A program made the translations under genes and the position numbers. The notes beneath the pieces were generated by a model. That model saw only the letters and a program-made list of their open reading frames with translations, had not been told where the DNA came from and ran no database searches. A stretch of 64,000 bases of DNA from Chrysaora quinquecirrha (taxonomy: Eukaryota; Cnidaria; Scyphozoa; Semaeostomeae; Pelagiidae), in contig JACTAT010000037.1 in assembly GCA_014526335.1 (NCBI GenBank), positions 14,234,105-14,298,104 of the forward strand, in the 5' to 3' direction. Position 1 is the stretch's first letter; every line of letters starts with the position of its first letter. Of this stretch, positions 32,975 through 45,000 are shown piece after piece.

Positions 32975-34740
32975 GCAATTTGCACACCGGGAAATCCTTT
33001 CGAAACATGAGCACATCAGAATGGAAAATTAATAAAATGATGCAATTAAGATTATGTGCAAAAGAATAGTCCTTGATCCAGTTCAAAATTACACAAATAA
33101 ATGATACGTCATAAAAAATGTCAAGGAAGAAAAAGACGATGAAGAAAATACCAAAGGTGAAACAGCTGATCTCAAGCAAGTTAGGTATCAAAGAAAATTT
33201 TAAGTACAAATGACTGCATGAAAATAGCTTGAAAATCGCTATTTGTAAGAAACTAAAGCTACATGCCACATAACAAAACATATACTACAAAATTCAGCAG
33301 AAAAGGCTCTTTTTAACAGTGCCAAAGACTTATTGGAACCGTTTTCCAGTCCGAAGGGCACCTAATTTTTGTAAACGCAACAATATTCTGTTTCTGACTG
33401 AACAAAATATTTCTGAGCCATTATACCTGATCTGTAATAACAGCTCTCAAGAACTTTAGCTAATTCAAAAAAATTGCAGTTAACTGTCATCAGGGACGTA
33501 GCCAGAGAGGGGCCTGACCTACAAGTATCAATTAAAGAAAATTATTTTTCATTTTGTTTGAGTAAGTTTTAAATTTGATGAAAAAAGATGCTGAGACCTA
33601 GAAATAAATGTTTTCCATTTTTTGTCATTGTTCCTCAACTATTTTACCATGTTAATGTCTCAACATGCCTTAAAAGAATATTTGTTTTGAAAGTATTTGC
33701 GTAACCGTCCTGGATAGAAATCGTTGACTAAGGCCCTGGTGGTCATAAGAATTCAAATCAAAGTAGAATGTTTTACTATTTGTAAGAATCGACAAATATG
33801 AGGTTACTTCCTCTGATAGTGCTGTTATATTACTTTTGGCTAAAAAACTTCCAAATACTGGCACATTTCAGTCAAATGCTCCCTTTTACATGCAGAGAAG
33901 GCAGCTTCTTTCATAAAATGGTATTGAACAGCCATACCATTCCCCCCAAAGCTATTATAGCGAGTGATTTATCTTGAGGAAAAATTAATATGGAAGCAAA
34001 CACCTTCTTGTGCTCCAGGAGATCGTAAAGATAAGTTGCAAGATTATCTGCATCAGAGACCCCAATGACTCCATGTGATATGGCTAATTGCATTTCATAA
34101 TGACTTCTTCCACTGTGAGATTGACTTGCGCGGAACCCATCTACTTATAACGTTATAGAGCTGATTACAAGTTATCATTATATATTTCTATTCTTTGACC
34201 AGTTCGATGCTGTTTGGTCATTTAAAGCTTCTAGAAATGCTATTTACCCCGCAGCACAGCTGAACATGTGAGGCAGGAGATTATGGTGCAAGAATCGATA
34301 ACTCTGCCAACACCAAGTATACCACATTGACTAAGATGATACGGCAGGACCATTTCAGTTATATATCCTAGGATTTTAAATTCTGGACGTGTTTCTTGGT
34401 ATGCAAACAGTACATGTCTCTTTTTCTCGCTTTTGTGTCATCTGCATTCACAGGGGATCTTACTTCCAGATGGAAGACAAACATTTTCTGGGCAGAATTG
34501 GCATGTTGAAAGTTTGCCCTTTGTGTGACCACGTTTTTGCTGAAGACAAACTTTACAGTGTGGAGATTTTCTGCTTTCTTTCAAGCTGCAGGGTAAATTG
34601 TAGACACTTGCTTCTCCCTGTAAAAGGAGCAAAACGGGATAAATGGAATGGAATAATAATAAAGAACATCTAGTGAGTAGTTTTTTTTTAAACTTAAATT
34701 TCAAATTATTTTATACGTAAGCATGGGACTAGGAAAAGGA
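32975..34740. repeat. Large repeat family, copy A
   Basis: Matches 57630-64000 (copy B) in the same orientation. Landmarks are GAGCACATCAGAATGGAAAATTA, CTAAAGCTACATGCCACATAAC, CATCAGGGACGTAGCCAGAG and the minus-strand coding block at the right. Copy A carries only one copy of the ~223-bp unit (about 33240-33400) that forms a 17-copy array in copy B. Confidence 0.85.
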
Positions 34741-35248
34741 AAAGAATGGGGAAACGTAAGAAAGTAACAAAAGGGACCCTTACTAACCAGGATGTGAAGA
34801 CAATGTGCACGGTGAACATTTTGCTAAAAGGAAAAGTTTAAACAGTGAAAACAATAAAAATCTGACCATCACAGGTTGACAAAGCTTCATTTCTGAAATT
34901 TTTAATGACATGTTGCTCATTTTGTTCATGTGTTCATGGAGTTTACAGCCTGGTCTATGCCGTCATTTATGTCATCACATTCTTTATCTTCTGTTTGAAA
35001 CCCTTGCCATAGAAGATCGCATTCTGCACAGCCGTGCCTAATATATTTATCACATTGTCAATGTGCGTACTGCAGACTGGGCAAAAAGGAACTCCTTTCA
35101 GACATCGATGGTGAAACGAATGAACAACCATCAATTCTTTTCCATTTTCTTCCCTGTCTAAAAGTGAACACCCAGGCATATCACAGCAAAGTAATAAGTT
35201 TGTAGGATTTTGCAAACATTTCCAACGTTCTGCAGCAAGACATTTCAT
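33900..35248 (-). pseudogene. RING / cysteine-protease-like gene, damaged copy A
   Basis: Exon at 35248-34967 (minus strand) reads LCCDMPGCSLLD ... VVHSFHHRCLKGVPFCPVC, a RING-like Cys/His pattern. The next exon begins after a TTTTACAG acceptor near 34617 with GEASVYNLPCSLKES, HCKVCLQQKRGHTKGK and CQFCPENVCLPSG. Frames then break, and the tail MQLAISHGVIGVSDADNLA ... reappears at 34093-33911. The intact counterpart of the second exon is at 63023-63880. 34705-34966 is intron-like. Confidence 0.65.
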
Positions 35249-35356
35249 TTTTCAAAGACAATACATCAACACCAATTGGATTCTGAAGTGATTGCAATGA
35301 CAACAGAGGTATGGCCTTGATGTCTGGAAATATCCTGCAAATGATGGTGCACATAT

Positions 35357-36040
35357 TCAATGCTGATGAAAAAGAACCAGCACTTTTATCGGTTGGCCTT
35401 TTTTTTGTAGTGATAGTGGTATAGTCATCATGAGTTTTAGGTAGACCATACATCCGTGGACGCTGCGAACCTGTTGGTTGGATCCTATCGTAAATTTCTT
35501 GAGTCGATAGTTTTTCTTGACCAATTCAAGCAACCGTTTTTGAAGTTTCTGCTCTATTTTAGCCATTTTATTCTGCTGCTTGACGTTGCCTAATTTTTCA
35601 AATTTATTTTCATCAATGAGCACGTTGCCCATTTTCGAAATATAATCTTTTTGGTTCAAAATAACGACCCCAGATCCATTATCAGGTTTTGTGATAAGAA
35701 TCTGTTTGTTGTTTCGAAGGGATTTGATCGCTTGAAAATGTTCCCTGTGCATATAAAAATCTGTGAGGTCGATAGGTGTGCCACAGTAAGCTTGAGCAAC
35801 ATCGCTTAAACGGGCTTTTAGTGAGCTAAGCTCTTCTTCCGAATCTGGCTTTAGCCTGGTTAGTTGAGTGTGAAGAATTTCGAACTCAGCAAAAAGCTCC
35901 TCTCTGTTTATATTTTGAGGTGGAATACAAAATTCTAAACAGTGTCCTAATACAAATTCTTCAGCTTCAGAGAGAGAGTAATCCGAAAGATTTAAAATAT
36001 GCTTTTTAGAGGAATTTGATAAAATACGGTCTATTCTCAT
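35357..36040 (-). pseudogene. Penelope-like retroelement fragment (RT N-terminal region)
   Basis: The minus-strand frame has NLSDYSLSEAEEFVLGHCLEF, ITKPDNGSGVVILNQKDYI and, in a shifted frame around 35450, MYGLPKTH. These are the N-terminal landmarks of Penelope-like reverse transcriptases (TKxDKG.VV and YGLPKxHK). The catalytic YADD region is absent, so the copy is truncated. Confidence 0.8.
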
Positions 36041-36362
36041 TGAAAACGGTTAGCCTGAGGACGTCATTTCGGATTTTCACAAGAAGGCTCAAAATGGCTT
36101 CTTTAGCCTGGGTAACTTTTTGATACTAACACATGTTCCTTTTCTTATTAGAAAAGAATGCGACAATGCATAAAGAACAATACGATTCCTTTGACTTTTT
36201 ACTTTGTTGCTAAGATAGCACATTGTTTCAGCTTTGATTCCAATTTTTTTGGCAGCTCATTGCAGGTCGTTACCGCTCATTTCAGATAGTTTCAGCTGGT
36301 TTCAGGTCGTTTTAGCTCGTTTTAACTTTTAAAAATTACGAATATTATTCAACTTAATTACA
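36041..36362. other. Spacer with short TTTCAG/CTCGTT repeats
   Basis: 36255-36330 holds loose repeats of GCTCATTGCAGGTCGTT and TTTCAGCTGGTTTCAGG. No gene seen. Confidence 0.4.
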
Positions 36363-38360
36363 GCATTACAGCCAGGCTACGTGCTAAATGGTTCAAAGTA
36401 CCAAAAGGTACTCATATAGTCAAGTATGATGTTCTATGGCTACAAAATGCAGAAATATCTGCTGGTTATGCTATTGAAACTGAAAATCGTTTTGAAGGAC
36501 TACTGAATGCAACTACTGAAGAGACCACTCCTGATGAACTGTGGAAAGATATGAAAGAGGCTTGGCATGAAGCTGCATTGTTAAGAGTTTGTAAACAGAA
36601 GCGCAAGCACCAGCAGCCATGGATCAGCCAGGAGGTTGTTAATCTCTGTGTGAGAAAACGTGAAGCAAAAAAGCGGCATCATAGGGATCAATCCAAGAAT
36701 CGCAATGCTGAGATTCAAGGGAAACTTCGTAGAGACAAAAACAAATGGCTAACTAATGAATGCGCAAAGATTGACGTGTTTGATAAAACCGTAAGTCAAA
36801 AGATTTGTTTGCCAAAGTATCAAAGCTGAAAACAGACCTTTCAAGTCTCATCAAACTACAATAAATGATGCAAATAGGATCACACTGACAGAACCAGCTG
36901 AAGTGTTGAACAGATGGAAAGAGTATGCTGAAAAACTTTTGAGAGGCCTTCAGGGAAGCACAAGTGACTGTTGAGTTACCAAGCAAGACGGAACAGAGAT
37001 TGGATCCACCACTCTTGCATGAAGTTACCAGCGCCTTGAAGGATTTGAAGACAGGAAAGGCACCAGGAAACTACAGAACGATAGCCCTTATTAGTCATGC
37101 AAGCAAGGTCTTTCTTATCATCCTCCTGAGAAAATTGATTGGCAAAATCGAGGCTGAGTTACCAAATGAGCAAGCTGCCTATCGATGCAAGCGTGGCACA
37201 GCAGACATGTTGGTGACCCTACAAATTCTTTTGGAGAAGGTGCACAGGCTACAAGACCAGCAAGCCTATGTGATTTTTTTGACTATAGTAAGGCCTTTGA
37301 CAATGTCAGTCATGTCCAGCTGTTTCAAATCATGAAGCAAATGAACTTTCATGACCATCTGATTGCACTGGTCCAAGGCTTGTTTAAAGAGCAAAAGGCA
37401 GTTGTGCGGTGGAATGGAAGTAGGACAGAGCTTTTCATTGTGTCAACAGGAGTTCGTCAAGGATGCATAGTGTCTCCTCCACTCTTTACACTTTACACAG
37501 AGCAGGTGATGCGGGAGGCTGACATCGCCAATCTAGGGGGTCGTGTCGGTGATAGTCGTATATTGAATCTTCGCTATGCTGATGACACAGCTCTGTTCGC
37601 AGAGAACCATCAGGATGCAACAGAAACTCTTCACCGGGTAAATGCAGCTGTAATACATCGCAATATGAAACTTAATGCTCAAAAGACTAAAGTCATGACA
37701 TGCTATCTAGTAGGAGCTATGGAAGTCATTGCAGTGAATGGAGCTGACATAGACCATGTCGACAAGTTTAAATACTTAGGATCGATCAAAAAAGGCAATA
37801 GTGACTGCTCAGAGGATATTTGTGTCAGGATAGGTCTAGCGAAAGAAAAATGTGGTCAGTTAACACCTATCTGGAAAGATACAGGTACAAGAAATGTAGT
37901 GAAGATGAAGCTGGTGAGAGCGCTGTTGTGGACAGTGTTATCATATGGTGCTGAAGCTTGGACACTCAAGAAGGCAGATGAGAAGCGTATTGAGGCTGCT
38001 GAGTTGTATTTTTACAGGAGAATGCTGAGAGTGAGCTGGACGGAGAGACGTACAAATCAGAGCATCCTAGACACTTAAGGTGTGAAGCTGGAGCTGCTAG
38101 CTGTTGTCAAGAAGAGGAAGTTAACATACTTTGGGCACATCTGTCGTCGTCCAGAGCAACAACTGGCCAGGCAGGTGTTCTTCAACAATCCAAAAGGTAG
38201 AGGGCGCAAAGGCCGCCCCCGAACTCAATATTTTGACAATATCAAAACGTGGCTCGGTAACCATACTTTGGTTGAGGCAGCAGACAGTGCACAAGATCGA
38301 GTGAAGTGGAAAGAGAGAATTAAAGAAGCAACTGGCGGTGGCGGCCTAGCATCTTCTTAG
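36363..38360 (+). pseudogene. RTE-like non-LTR retrotransposon, 5'-truncated
   Basis: Translation begins ARLRAKWFKVPKGTHIVKYD near 36365 and continues (ELWKDMKEAWHEAALL, QPWISQEVVNL). After frameshifts it reaches reverse transcriptase motifs: GKAPGNYRTIALISHASKVF, FDYSKAFDNVSH, TGVRQGCIVSPPLF, LRYADDTALFAEN (catalytic YADD), then FKYLGS, SYGAEAWTL and RRMLRVSWTERRTN. A stop near 38076 separates the last part (KRKLTYFGHICRR, GRGRKGRPRTQ). The endonuclease domain is missing. The order fits RTE/BovB-type or related LINEs. Decayed by at least four frame breaks. Confidence 0.85.
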
Positions 38361-38599
38361 ATGGGTGCCGTTCTTGATGATGATCATTAGAACTATGGTT
38401 ATCAACTAGGGGTGGGGATCTAACTTTCTTTGTTTAATTACAAATAACGTTGTTAATGAAATAGGTAGGGTAAAGGTTTTTATTTACAATTAAGGTTAGT
38501 TGTTTAATGTTGTTATATTATGAAAATGAAGTGAAACTAAAAAAAATAGTGAGTAAACCTGTGTAAGTTTTTCTACGGTAAAACTGAAGTTATTGTTGA
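38361..38599. other. Spacer, no gene recognised
   Basis: AT-rich sequence between the LINE 3' end and the Penelope fragment. Confidence 0.4.
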
Positions 38600-39420
38600 T
38601 TAATGAAGTTAAAGAAATTAAGGGCATCATCTTTGATTTGAAACAAACAGAAAGTATCATCAACATAGCAACAGTAACATAAAACTTCAGAAGCTCTAAA
38701 TTGTTCTAACCAGAGTATTCGAAGAGATTAGCTAGCACAGGAGCAAGTGGGGATTCCATACTTACACCATCTATCTGGTGATAGTAAATGCTATTAAATA
38801 AAAAATTAGTTTTAGATGTAAATTAAAAAGCTTATGTTCAGGATTACCAGTTTTAATGTATTGTACCGCTAAGTCAATAGATTTGTTTAAAGGGATATTA
38901 GTTAAAGACTTTTAACGTCAGCGGGAACCATACATTTACCAGAAGTATTTAAGCTATTAAGTTCATTAACAAAAGAAAAAGTATCCTTAGCACAAAACTC
39001 GGCAAAAAAGGGTCTAACAGAGAACATAAATATTTAGCAAGATTTTAGTTGAAGGTGCCTATAGAAGAGACTATTGGACGAAAAGGAGGTGGCAAGTTGG
39101 GAGTGCAAGCCTTGTGCATTTTAAGAAGCCCATAAATCATAACAGGTTGAGAGCCCGATGAGTATATCTTATTATAATTATCAATATCAATAACCTTCTT
39201 ATTCTTAAGGGATCTAAGAAAACGTTGTAGTCTAACCTATCTAGCGAAAGTTGGATCAGAATTATTATATACTTGTCTGTCCAATATAATAACGCTGTCA
39301 CCTTTTCTGGCTTGAGCATTACAATATCTTCGTTTTTCTTCAGTTTCTTCAGGTTTTTCTTCTTTAAATTGTTCACTAATTTTTTTCTTTGAGTTTATTA
39401 ATAGAATTCGATTTGCTGAT
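38600..39420 (-). pseudogene. Second Penelope-like fragment, heavily decayed
   Basis: Minus-strand translation in shifting frames gives a TDKYIIIL-type segment, RLRRFLRSLKNKK, IYGLLKMH(K), FRPIVSS-like sequence, FAEFCAKDTFSFVNELN, and KSIDLAVQYIKTG. These follow the order of Penelope-type RT. Stops are frequent. Confidence 0.6.
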
Positions 39421-39644
39421 GTCAGAAATGAATATATTATTTTAATCAGAGGTGTGGTTCAATAGTTATGATGCACATTGCGGAATTTGTGGAAATTCAC
39501 TGATTACATAATCTTTTGTGATTCACTACCTCACAGAACTGGGGATTGGGCAAAGGTGTGTTTGAGCTCATAGTAGAGACCCATAGTTAAATTCATAAGT
39601 TTGCATTAGTAAACACTACAGACACTTCAGTGAAACAAACTTGA

Positions 39645-40680
39645 AAAATGCCTTTTTGATGTGTTTTGCCGACTTGTGGAATACTCCTGACAAAGAAAAG
39701 TGTATTATCCTTTACAAGATTCTTTTCAATGATGATCGTCGAGATGCAAAGAGAAGAAGAGAGAAATGGGTAGATTTTAAAAATTCAAAGCAAGCAGACA
39801 GGCAGACAAGTGGGAACTAAATAAAAACACAACTGTTTGCTCTGTACATTTTCCTCACGATAGTTTCATCCATAAAATCATGATGCCAGGATCAACTCCA
39901 AGACTGATTGTTGATGATATTGGTGTAGTTCCTTACCCTAGGATACTGGAGTAAAAAAAAATGAGGGCGAGATGTCCACTCGATCAAAAATAGAGGTAAG
40001 GGGGCCTAAGTTGCTCACGTGGGAATTTCATCTTTCTACGAATCTCAGTTCAATTAAAAGTATCTTGATAAAAAGTTTATGATTCATTGTTTTACTTAGT
40101 CAGATTCTATTATTGTTCAAGTTCTGCCAATTCTGCAAAACTGAGAATCCCAGTATTGAAGCAAGAAAATGTGGAACAATGCTTTCAGTGAAAAGTTTCT
40201 GTATAAACCAAAAGAATATAGTTGGAAGATTCAACTTTTAAAGACAGGAACAAAAATACCAGCAGGCAACTTTCTTCTTAGTATGTCTACCTTTTTGGCT
40301 GGAGGATCAATATCAAAAGTTATCCAGATTTTCAACAACATGAACCTTTGTTCAATAACTCTGTCTACATTTTTCAAACATCAAGGGGTGATTTTTTTCT
40401 TCCTCAACCATTTATTTTGTATCATACTTCTGATTTTGTCTTTTCTTGTTTAATGCATTAACAATACGAATGCGTTTAAATTACAATTGGTATGCATTTG
40501 CTTTTTAGACTAAACTTTTCTGATCAATTTATATTCACTGGCGAAATTGTCAGCGTTGTTTAATAGAAAACCTGAAGCATGGTGATAAAGAAACCATTCT
40601 TGCTGGCAATGCACAACATGATAGCATGGGGCATAATCTGATTCATCCGTCGTCCATTTCAATCTTGTACAGGTAAGTTT
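39645..40680 (+). pseudogene. THAP-type transposase remnant, N-terminal part
   Basis: 39660-39953 translates in two frames as NTPDKEK, NDDRRDAKRRREKWVDF, then NTTVCSVHFPHDSF and GSTPRLIVDDIGVVPYPRI, which is the THAP zinc-finger layout (Cys...CSxHF). 40200-40400 has KIPAGNFLLSMSTFLAGG and NLCSITLSTFFKHQ. 40580-40675 has ILAGNAQHDSMGHNLIHPSS, where families of this type usually read GDGRADSPGH. The catalytic-looking Asp positions are altered. It matches the family of 28360-28720. Confidence 0.6.
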
Positions 40681-40901
40681 CAAGTTCCATAAATCACATT
40701 TTTAGATGCAGATACATCAGGTTCTTTTGTAATTTGGAATTACCAATCACTGAACAATTCTTTGCATGTTTGATCTTGTAGAAAAATCAAGCTGGTAGTA
40801 GCCGTGCTATGGAGTTGTATGCATACAGAAAAGGTTTCAAATTTCTAATAAATAATGGTATATCACTATCTATGGCAAGTGCAAGTCACCAAAATCAGAT
40901 A

Positions 40902-41141
40902 AACCTAGTTTTTCTGAGAAAAACCCGGTTTATCTGTTAGAGAAACTAGGTTTTTCTGATAAACTCAGTTTTTCAGATAGACTAGGTTTATCAGATAAAC
41001 TTGGTTTTTCAGAAAAACTGTGTTTATCCAAAAAACTAGGTTTATGAGGAAAACCAGGTTTTTCTGATTAACTAGGTTGTTCAGAGAAACCAGGTTTTTC
41101 AGAAAAACCTGGTTTTTCTGATAAACCTAGTTGTTCTGAAT
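40902..41141. repeat. 18-bp near-palindromic minisatellite
   Basis: About 13 units of an 18-bp sequence like AAACCTGGTTTTTCTGAT. Each contains the inverted core AAACC(T/A)GGTTT. Units differ mainly at TTTTTC/TTTATC and GAT/GAG/GAA ends. Confidence 0.85.
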
Positions 41142-42519
41142 AATGGAGCACTTCAGACAAGCTTATCTGATTTAAATGCCCTAGCGAAAAACAAATGTCG
41201 ATGCCGACAATGCCTGACAATTTAAAAAAAGTTATTTTCGTAAAATTGAATGTTATATGACGAGATTGCCAAGTATTTCATATTAAAGATTTATTTGCTT
41301 AGTTAATACATTGTTTTTCACACAACAAAATGCTACTTTGTTTCCCTGAAAGAGATCTCAATATTCGTCACAAAACAAAACAAATTTCTTTCCGCAATTC
41401 TTAAACTCTAAAAATCTGTCACTGTGCCCTGACAGACATCAGAATTTTGTTTGTCAGTGTAGTCACGTTTTTTATTTTATATCAATATTTTGAGATAACA
41501 ATTTTTTTGCCATGAACAATTTTGCAGCCTCAAATGTTGGGGATAATACTGATTTTCAAACTCTGCTATCTGATGCAATTTCAAACATGGAAACTATTAG
41601 ACATTAACGATGCACACATGAAAATGGTGCCAGAAGAAAGAAAGGCTCATGTTGACCACAAGCAAAAGTCATCAAACTAAAACTATACCCTTTTCCAGAA
41701 GCATCAACTCTTCCCAATTTTGGAATAACCATGCGTTGGCTAGTACAACAACACATTGATCAAGGTTTTTGTAAGTATAAGGAGCATTTTTAGCAGAATC
41801 TTTTGATAAGAAACCCAGACCCTCGAAGTCAAGTGGCCAAAAATTAAAAAAAAACATTCAAAACATCAAATATATCAGAAGTATAGATATTTAAGAAACT
41901 CTGAAATCTAAATTACGTGTATGAATAGAAAAATTCCATTTTCTGCTACACAATGTAGCTTCCATTCCAGGAGTAAAATTAACTTTGTCTGGATGTACAA
42001 CAAAAGAAAATGGACAAATTTGAGTTACAAAATACTGCATGTTTCATTGATGTCATTGATTAATTAAGACACGTTGTTTGGAAGTTGAAAGAAAAAATTG
42101 TATCTTTCAAAGCATTGCAGGTGATACGAAACACCAATAAATCCAGGGGGTAACTTGCATGGGTCAAGAAGTATGGGAAATAAATTGTGGGGTATCAGTC
42201 CTCAAACGAATATCAGTCCTTATGGAACAAAATACCTCTGTCGACATTTCTTTGGGGTAAAAATGAAAGCAATAGAAAATCGCTAGTATAGGTCTTCTGC
42301 CTTGGAAAATATGTCTTGTTCCAATATAACACATTATTCTTTATTCATTGTTCATGGCTGATTCCTTATTGACACTTCACTGAATTGCCTATATCATTAA
42401 TTTTAGGATTCCACATCAGTGTTTCAATGCCCAAACAAACCAATCAAAAGCAATGAGCATTTCAATCCACATAAGTGCAGACTAAGTAACAGAAACAGCA
42501 TATGACATGTTCCTTCAGC
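41142..42519. other. AT-rich region, no gene recognised
   Basis: A weak minus-strand frame at 41672-41857 and other small frames lack motifs. This could be intron or flanking sequence of the HECT-like remnant that follows. Confidence 0.4.
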
Positions 42520-43800
42520 TTTGTCGACGGCATTTTCACTAGTACAAAATGGAAAAGAGATAGACTTTGCAGATAGCAGAAAGGAGAGATGCAAGAAGTT
42601 TATGGGAGTTACACTTCCAGGGAGTATTCATTGTGCAACAGTCTTTCGATGCCGGAGATACTGTTCTTCAATTGGTCAACAAGTCACCAGAACACAACTC
42701 TGTCCTTGACAGCCAAGATGATTTCAACCCAGATTTTCTGGAACATTCATTGCACAATATCCCACTCAATGCAACAGCAGATTCATTAACATCAGCAACA
42801 GCAGCAACCACATCAGCCATAGTTCCATTAAATACATTAGATGTACAAGAATCCACGTCAAGACTGCTTGCAACCACATCAGCATCATTAACATTAGCTG
42901 AATCTACATCATTATCACTGCAATTCGCACATTCAAATCTCACTGTAACCACTGTAACCCACAACCACCATGTCCAATTTCCAACACAAATGGTTGAGCT
43001 GACAATCATAAGCAGCAACAAAACGATGAAATATCATTTTACAAATGACTGCAAGCCAAGTGATATATACACCACAGTTGCACCTCAAGAAAGCCTTGGG
43101 AATGACTTCCTTTTGATCGACACTGGAAATAGGGATTAGTAATAGTAATTGTATGCTAAAGCAATGGGGTATAAGATCTGGCAGAATTTTTCTCCTTGAG
43201 GAAGATGTCAACAAATATCTAGGAGGAACAAATGTTACCGACAATGCAGAAACAACTGATGATGATCCTAACATAACTATTCGCACTGGTATTAATGAGC
43301 AGGAGCTACACATTAGAAGAATCCAGCTGTACACCTCATTAAGCGGTACACAGAATTGTTGAGAAGAGTTGTTAAGAAGACAGGTTGATGACGGTTGATG
43401 CTCAAAACGTAATTCTGGACAAAGATCTTAATGCAGCTGGGAGAATCTTGCTCCATGGATATATATTATGTGGTTATCTACCATACTACATGAATGCTTG
43501 TGTTCTTTCTGGCTGCTTACTGGTGCTGAGCTCTCTGACAAGTTTGTATTGGAAGAATCCTGCCGAAGCCTTGATGATGGTGACAGAAATGCAGTAAATT
43601 CTCCACTACAAATGGAAGTTCTGACCGACAATTCACAGGTACACCTGGCTGGTTTACTTTGCCAAAATGACATGGGGATTGTCCCATCAAGGGAGAACCT
43701 TGAGTCCACAAGTTGCTGAACCCAGTGCCCAAGATTCATTTAAGATTGTTACTGAGGATTGCAATAAGATTGTTTTAGAATGTGTAAGTCATGCAAATTG
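42520..43800 (+). pseudogene. HECT-type ligase-like remnant, N-terminal and middle parts
   Basis: Frame 42567-43139 encodes a Ser/Thr-rich segment with DAGDTVLQLV and ends LLIDTGNRD. 43153-43362 encodes WGIRSGRIFLLEEDVNKYLG. 43420-43735 in two frames gives AAGRILLHGYILCGYLPYYMN, then GAELSDKFVLEE and GIVPSRENL. These blocks resemble the regions around the N-lobe of the HECT-like proteins also seen at 28985-29710. That link is an inference, and the GPRREFF and catalytic Cys segments are not present here. Confidence 0.4.
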
Positions 43801-43944
43801 TTAAGAAAAATTGGAAAGGTTAGAAGAAATGGTTGAAACACTTTTAGAATAGAGAGAGGTATGTCAAGAGAGCAAGTCATAAAAGCTGTTTTCATTTTGT
43901 TAATAATGATGAAAAGGCACAATTTTTCACTGGCTTAACATCTT

Positions 43945-44530
43945 TAGCTTGTTTTTCTGCTCCTCTTCCTGTCTTATCTATTGTATTCACTGTTTAAAAT
44001 GCAACATCCTCTACATTGGTGAAACATCCCGCCAGCTTAACAACCGCTTTGGTGAACATCTCCGAAATATATATATAACATATATAACAATATATATCTT
44101 CAACGGAATCACCAAGACAATGCTGACATCAACATCTTCAAACACTTTAACTCCTTAAACCATTCCATCAATCACATGAAAGTTCAAGCCCTTACCCATT
44201 CACCATCAGATTCTCGAGAAAGGAAAACCTTAGAGAAGAAAATTATTTTTAAATTGGGAACACTCACTCCTTGGGGACTTAATAAACAGTTTTCGTTTTT
44301 GTAGATCCACACATTAATAATACTTCTGCTTAATTTGTTTTTTCTTTGTTTTTTCCTGTACATCTTTATTTTGCCTCGTTTTCATTTTTCAAACTACTTA
44401 TATTTGTATTTTAAAATTAATATTAAACCATCACTTGATAAAGGATTATGCCCGAAACGTCATTAAAATTTGTCTTTTTTCTTAGTACTGAACCCTCTAA
44501 ATAAAATTTTGTTCTATGTAAGTTATTCGA
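43945..44530 (+). pseudogene. Penelope-like element 3' end with GIY-YIG endonuclease
   Basis: Translation gives LIYCIHCLKCNILYIGETSR, LNNRFGEHLRNI, and after a frame change SRERKTLEKKIIFKLGTLTP and GLNKQFSF. This is the GIY-YIG endonuclease tail of Penelope-like elements. The following AT-rich 3' region contains TTGATAAAGGATTATGCCCGAAACGTC, the type of sequence usual at such ends. Confidence 0.8.
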
Positions 44531-44845
44531 TAGTACCTCACGCTATATTTCAGTTTATTGTATTACGTACTACACTTGGTACCTGCATGTTCCTGTTTGT
44601 TCTGTCTGATGCCTTTGCTCAAAATTTTGGTTAAAGATTTACGCCATAAGTTATCTTCGTTTTTATCTACATACCCAATTGAAATTTCGAACATAGCCTT
44701 TAATCTCCGAGTTATTACTTTTTCAAAAACCCGATTTGCTAGCCACGTACATTTTCTTGGTAAATGTCAACGAAATAAAGTCATCCCTGGTGGTTTTCAA
44801 CTGAAATTTCATTCCGACATTACTAAACACAAAACAAGTGGAACA
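44531..44845. other. Sequence after Penelope 3' end
   Basis: Possibly part of another Penelope-like fragment; short frames lack clear motifs. Confidence 0.3.
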
Positions 44846-45000
44846 AGCCAGAAACAAGCGGAACAAGTGAGGAACAGGCCAGTAACAAGCGGAACAAGCA
44901 AGGAACAGGCCAGTAACAAGCGGAACAAGCAAGGAACATGCCAGTAACAAGCGGAACAAGCAAGGAACAGGTCAGTAACAAGCGGAACAAGCCAGTGACA
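44846..45000. repeat. 31-bp minisatellite
   Basis: About five units of a 31-bp repeat containing AACAAGCGGAACAAGCAAGG and AACAGGCCAGT. Leu/Cys-rich antisense frames across it are artefacts of the repeat. Confidence 0.9.
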
